Origin: Gammaproteobacteria bacterium
GTDB taxonomy: Bacteria > Pseudomonadota > Gammaproteobacteria > Methylococcales > Methylomonadaceae
Length of the DNA stretch: 7,529 nucleotides
Assembly: GCA_024511045.1 (NCBI GenBank)
Contig: JANEMG010000104.1
Span: 1 to 7,529, forward strand
Reading direction: 5' to 3'
In this document: positions 6,060 through 7,529 of the stretch, one piece after another
How positions within the stretch are numbered: the first letter of the stretch is position 1
How the letters are laid out: each line of letters begins with the position of its first letter
Notes under the pieces: generated by a model
The model's input: the letters and a program-made list of their open reading frames with translations, nothing else
Databases searched by the model: none
What the model was told of the DNA's origin: nothing
Program-made: the position numbers and the translations under genes

Positions 6060-6293
6060 AAAAACCAAACTTGTTCCGCAGCCCGGCCCAGCATTGACAG
6101 ACATGCCTGCAACGGTTTCAATGCTTCCATGCAGCAAACTTCGGCCCCACATACCTGTGCTTATGTCTGCGGCATGTCCTTCTTTTGCCTGGAGGCTGTC
6201 CGTTATACGCTGGGGGTTATCGGCACATCACCACCAGGCATCCTGGTTATTACCCAGCGGAATGTCCGTTCGCTGAAGCGCCTGATAGCCAAG
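6060..6293. other. intergenic region with inverted repeats, no gene supported
   Basis: This stretch lies between the lipoprotein stop and the hemerythrin promoter. It holds two inverted repeats: AGCATTGA/TCAATGCT at 6090-6097 and 6118-6125, and a nested structure at 6208-6259. Neither is followed by a T-run on the minus strand. Plus-strand frames here run on antisense into the lipoprotein gene and have no family signature, so I leave them out. Confidence 0.5.
6208..6259. repeat. nested inverted repeat downstream of the lipoprotein gene
   Basis: CGCTGGG (6208-6214) pairs exactly with CCCAGCG (6253-6259), and between them ACCAGG (6233-6238) pairs with CCTGGT (6242-6247) around the loop CAT. 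In RNA this would be a hairpin on a longer stem with internal unpaired bases. It lies 34 bases past the lipoprotein stop, so it may be a 3'-end structure, but the U-tract of an intrinsic terminator is missing. Confidence 0.45.
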
Positions 6294-7109
6294 TCAAGGC
6301 AGGCTCCAGATACGCATTGGAAACCCTGCCTGTATGCTTGGCAGACTGGCCACGACCTTATCCATATATTCCGGGAAATGCGCAACGCCATGCGCTTCGG
6401 CATGAATAAAATAGATGTTGCTGCCGCATGTAATATTACCAGGCATCGCGACAAAGCTGGCAACCAGAGGTTTTCCCCCGGATAAAACAGTCTCCCGAAT
6501 AATGATCTCATCCGCTATGGATTGCACCCTGTCATAGGGCCCGGCAACGGCAAACAAAAGCCCGTCATCGTGCATCAGTATCTGCAATATTTTGACCCGG
6601 CGGCCATGGTAAATCAGCTCGACCCGACCTGAACGCTTAGCTATGACGCGACAGTAATAATCTGTATCGGACTCGTCAGGTTTTCTTTTGCGGAAATCCC
6701 TTTCCTTTTTTTCCTCTTTAGCCATCTGTCGACGAAGGTAGTCTGTTGTGCTTGTTAAAACAATCCGCTTTTCCTTTGCCAAAAAGTCCTCAGCCTGCAG
6801 CCAACCCGCTTTTCTCGCACGCAGATAGGCACTGGAGGGTGCGGTAAATTTCACACGGTAAAAACCAGATTCGTTGGTCACTGCCGCTTCGGAACAATAC
6901 ACTTTATCCCAAACAACACCGCCGTTTTCACTCCATCCCCAGCCAACGTAACAAACCCTGACCATTACATCTGAAATCGGCCTTCCCACTTCATCCACGA
7001 CTTTTCCTTCATACACTTTGCTTTCATTGGCTGTACAACCAAGCCCCAGAAGGACAAATAATGACAAGGCAACAATCTGGATGCCCTTGTAAAATGCTAT
7101 CTTGATCAT
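6294..7109 (-). CDS. predicted lipoprotein with carboxypeptidase-regulatory-like domain, function unknown
   Basis: This 271-residue protein begins with a basic N-region, a hydrophobic core and LLGLGC, giving a lipid-attachment Cys at position 25; Gly at -3 is less common but allowed in lipobox patterns. Residues about 31-118 look like a carboxypeptidase-regulatory-like beta-sandwich: YEGKVVDEVGRPISDVMV, then TNESGFYRVKF and a YLRARKAGW strand. A highly charged stretch (about 129-150, KEEKKERDFRKRKPDESD) follows, then a C-terminal part of about 120 residues that I do not recognise. Cysteines at 53, 72, 153 and 228 could form disulfides in the periplasm. The ATG at 7109 is preferred to a TTG six codons earlier because it puts the signal peptide at usual length; no strong ribosome site is seen for either. 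The gene looks unrelated to the oxidase genes. Confidence 0.8.
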   Translation of the reverse strand: MIKIAFYKGIQIVALSLFVLLGLGCTANESKVYEGKVVDEVGRPISDVMVRVCYVGWGWSENGGVVWDKVYCSEAAVTNESGFYRVKFTAPSSAYLRARKAGWLQAEDFLAKEKRIVLTSTTDYLRRQMAKEEKKERDFRKRKPDESDTDYYCRVIAKRSGRVELIYHGRRVKILQILMHDDGLLFAVAGPYDRVQSIADEIIIRETVLSGGKPLVASFVAMPGNITCGSNIYFIHAEAHGVAHFPEYMDKVVASLPSIQAGFPMRIWSLP

Positions 7110-7127
7110 AAATGCCAATGCCGCCAA

Positions 7128-7529
7128 TCACCCTTGTCAAAAAGCAGGGCATGAACGAACGGCGCATTTTGCCGTCCGGTTATTCTCCATGGTGACTCTC
7201 AATTCAACCGCCCGGTTCCAACAGACACACCAACGACTGCAAACAACACATAAAAGTGACGGGAATGATGTGCCAGGCCATCACACCAAAATTCTTCCTG
7301 ATTACGTATGACCCTCAGCTTTGCTGAAAACCTGTAATTCTTGTCATCCCGACGCCAGCACAGCACCTATTTTGAATTGCATATAGAGAGGTTGAATCCA
7401 TCTTATTTTCCAAATCCAGGTCAAACAAGTGTTCCTCTGAGGTAAATGCAAAACTCGAAAAACCAGTGAATTTTTTGGCTAACTGGCGCCAAAACAAGGG
7501 GATAAGGAGGGGCGTGTCTGGTGCCTGTC
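7128..7529. other. right-edge intergenic region, no gene supported
   Basis: About 400 bases upstream of the lipoprotein gene contain no frame I can support. Visible items are a TTGACA at about 7135-7140 (minus), too close to the lipoprotein ATG for a normal promoter; the stretch TTGTCATCCCGACGCCAG (about 7341-7358), which resembles half of a dispersed REP-like repeat; an inverted repeat TTTTGGC (7473-7479) / GCCAAAA (7488-7494); and AAGGAGG (7504-7510) followed by GTGTCTGGTGCCTGTC at the window end. Confidence 0.45.

Noticed and set aside
6129..6485. Plus-strand frame of 118 codons antisense to the lipoprotein gene end
   Set aside because: No family signature or ribosome site, and most of it is antisense to a gene with a clear signal peptide and domain.
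7473..7494. TTTTGGC/GCCAAAA hairpin as an intrinsic terminator
   Set aside because: The stem is weak and no T-run follows it on either strand after the stem, so terminator function is not supported.
1..7529. CRISPR array, tRNA or rRNA genes, prophage or complete insertion sequence
   Set aside because: No regularly spaced direct repeats, tRNA-like cloverleaf, rRNA signature or transposase/integrase frame was seen in either strand.

Overview
The window looks like chromosomal DNA of a gammaproteobacterium. Its core is an aa3-type cytochrome c oxidase operon on the minus strand whose subunit II carries a fused C-terminal cytochrome c domain (caa3-like). The bacteriohemerythrin just upstream resembles, from memory, the methanotroph (Methylococcales) type, so a methanotroph or relative is my best guess. 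That assignment is inference and was not checked by a search.

Layout from left to right. Positions 1-198 are AT-rich, with no gene and a weak promoter candidate. Positions 199-468 (+) encode a small two-helix membrane protein of the DUF2909 type. A bidirectional terminator at 563-597 separates it from the convergent oxidase operon. On the minus strand, in transcription order (right to left), are coxB (5235-4072), coxA (3912-2296), a 33-residue single-helix protein missed by ordinary gene-length cut-offs (2140-2039), ctaG/cox11 (2042-1500, start overlapping the small gene's stop) and coxC (1479-613). A perfect 13-bp hairpin without a U-tract lies between coxA and the small gene. Upstream of coxB is a gap of about 345 bases that contains the terminator of the next gene.

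That next gene (5976-5581, minus) encodes a bacteriohemerythrin with all seven di-iron ligands. Upstream of it is a perfect FNR/Anr box, TTGAT-N4-ATCAA, centred 31 bp from a CATAAT -10 element, which is the geometry of a class II FNR/CRP promoter. This suggests an oxygen-binding protein switched on when oxygen falls, encoded next to the terminal oxidase that consumes oxygen. Further right is a predicted lipoprotein with a carboxypeptidase-regulatory-like beta domain (7109-6294, minus), then about 400 bases without a convincing gene.

Functionally, CoxB (CuA plus cytochrome c), CoxA (heme a, heme a3-CuB) and CoxC form the proton-pumping oxidase. CtaG delivers copper to the CuB site, and the small protein is probably an assembly or stability factor. 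No heme A synthesis gene (ctaA/ctaB), SURF1 or Sco gene is visible; if present nearby they would lie beyond the left edge. I found no wholly new system. The most informative non-coding signals are the FNR-type promoter of the hemerythrin gene and the intra-operon hairpin.
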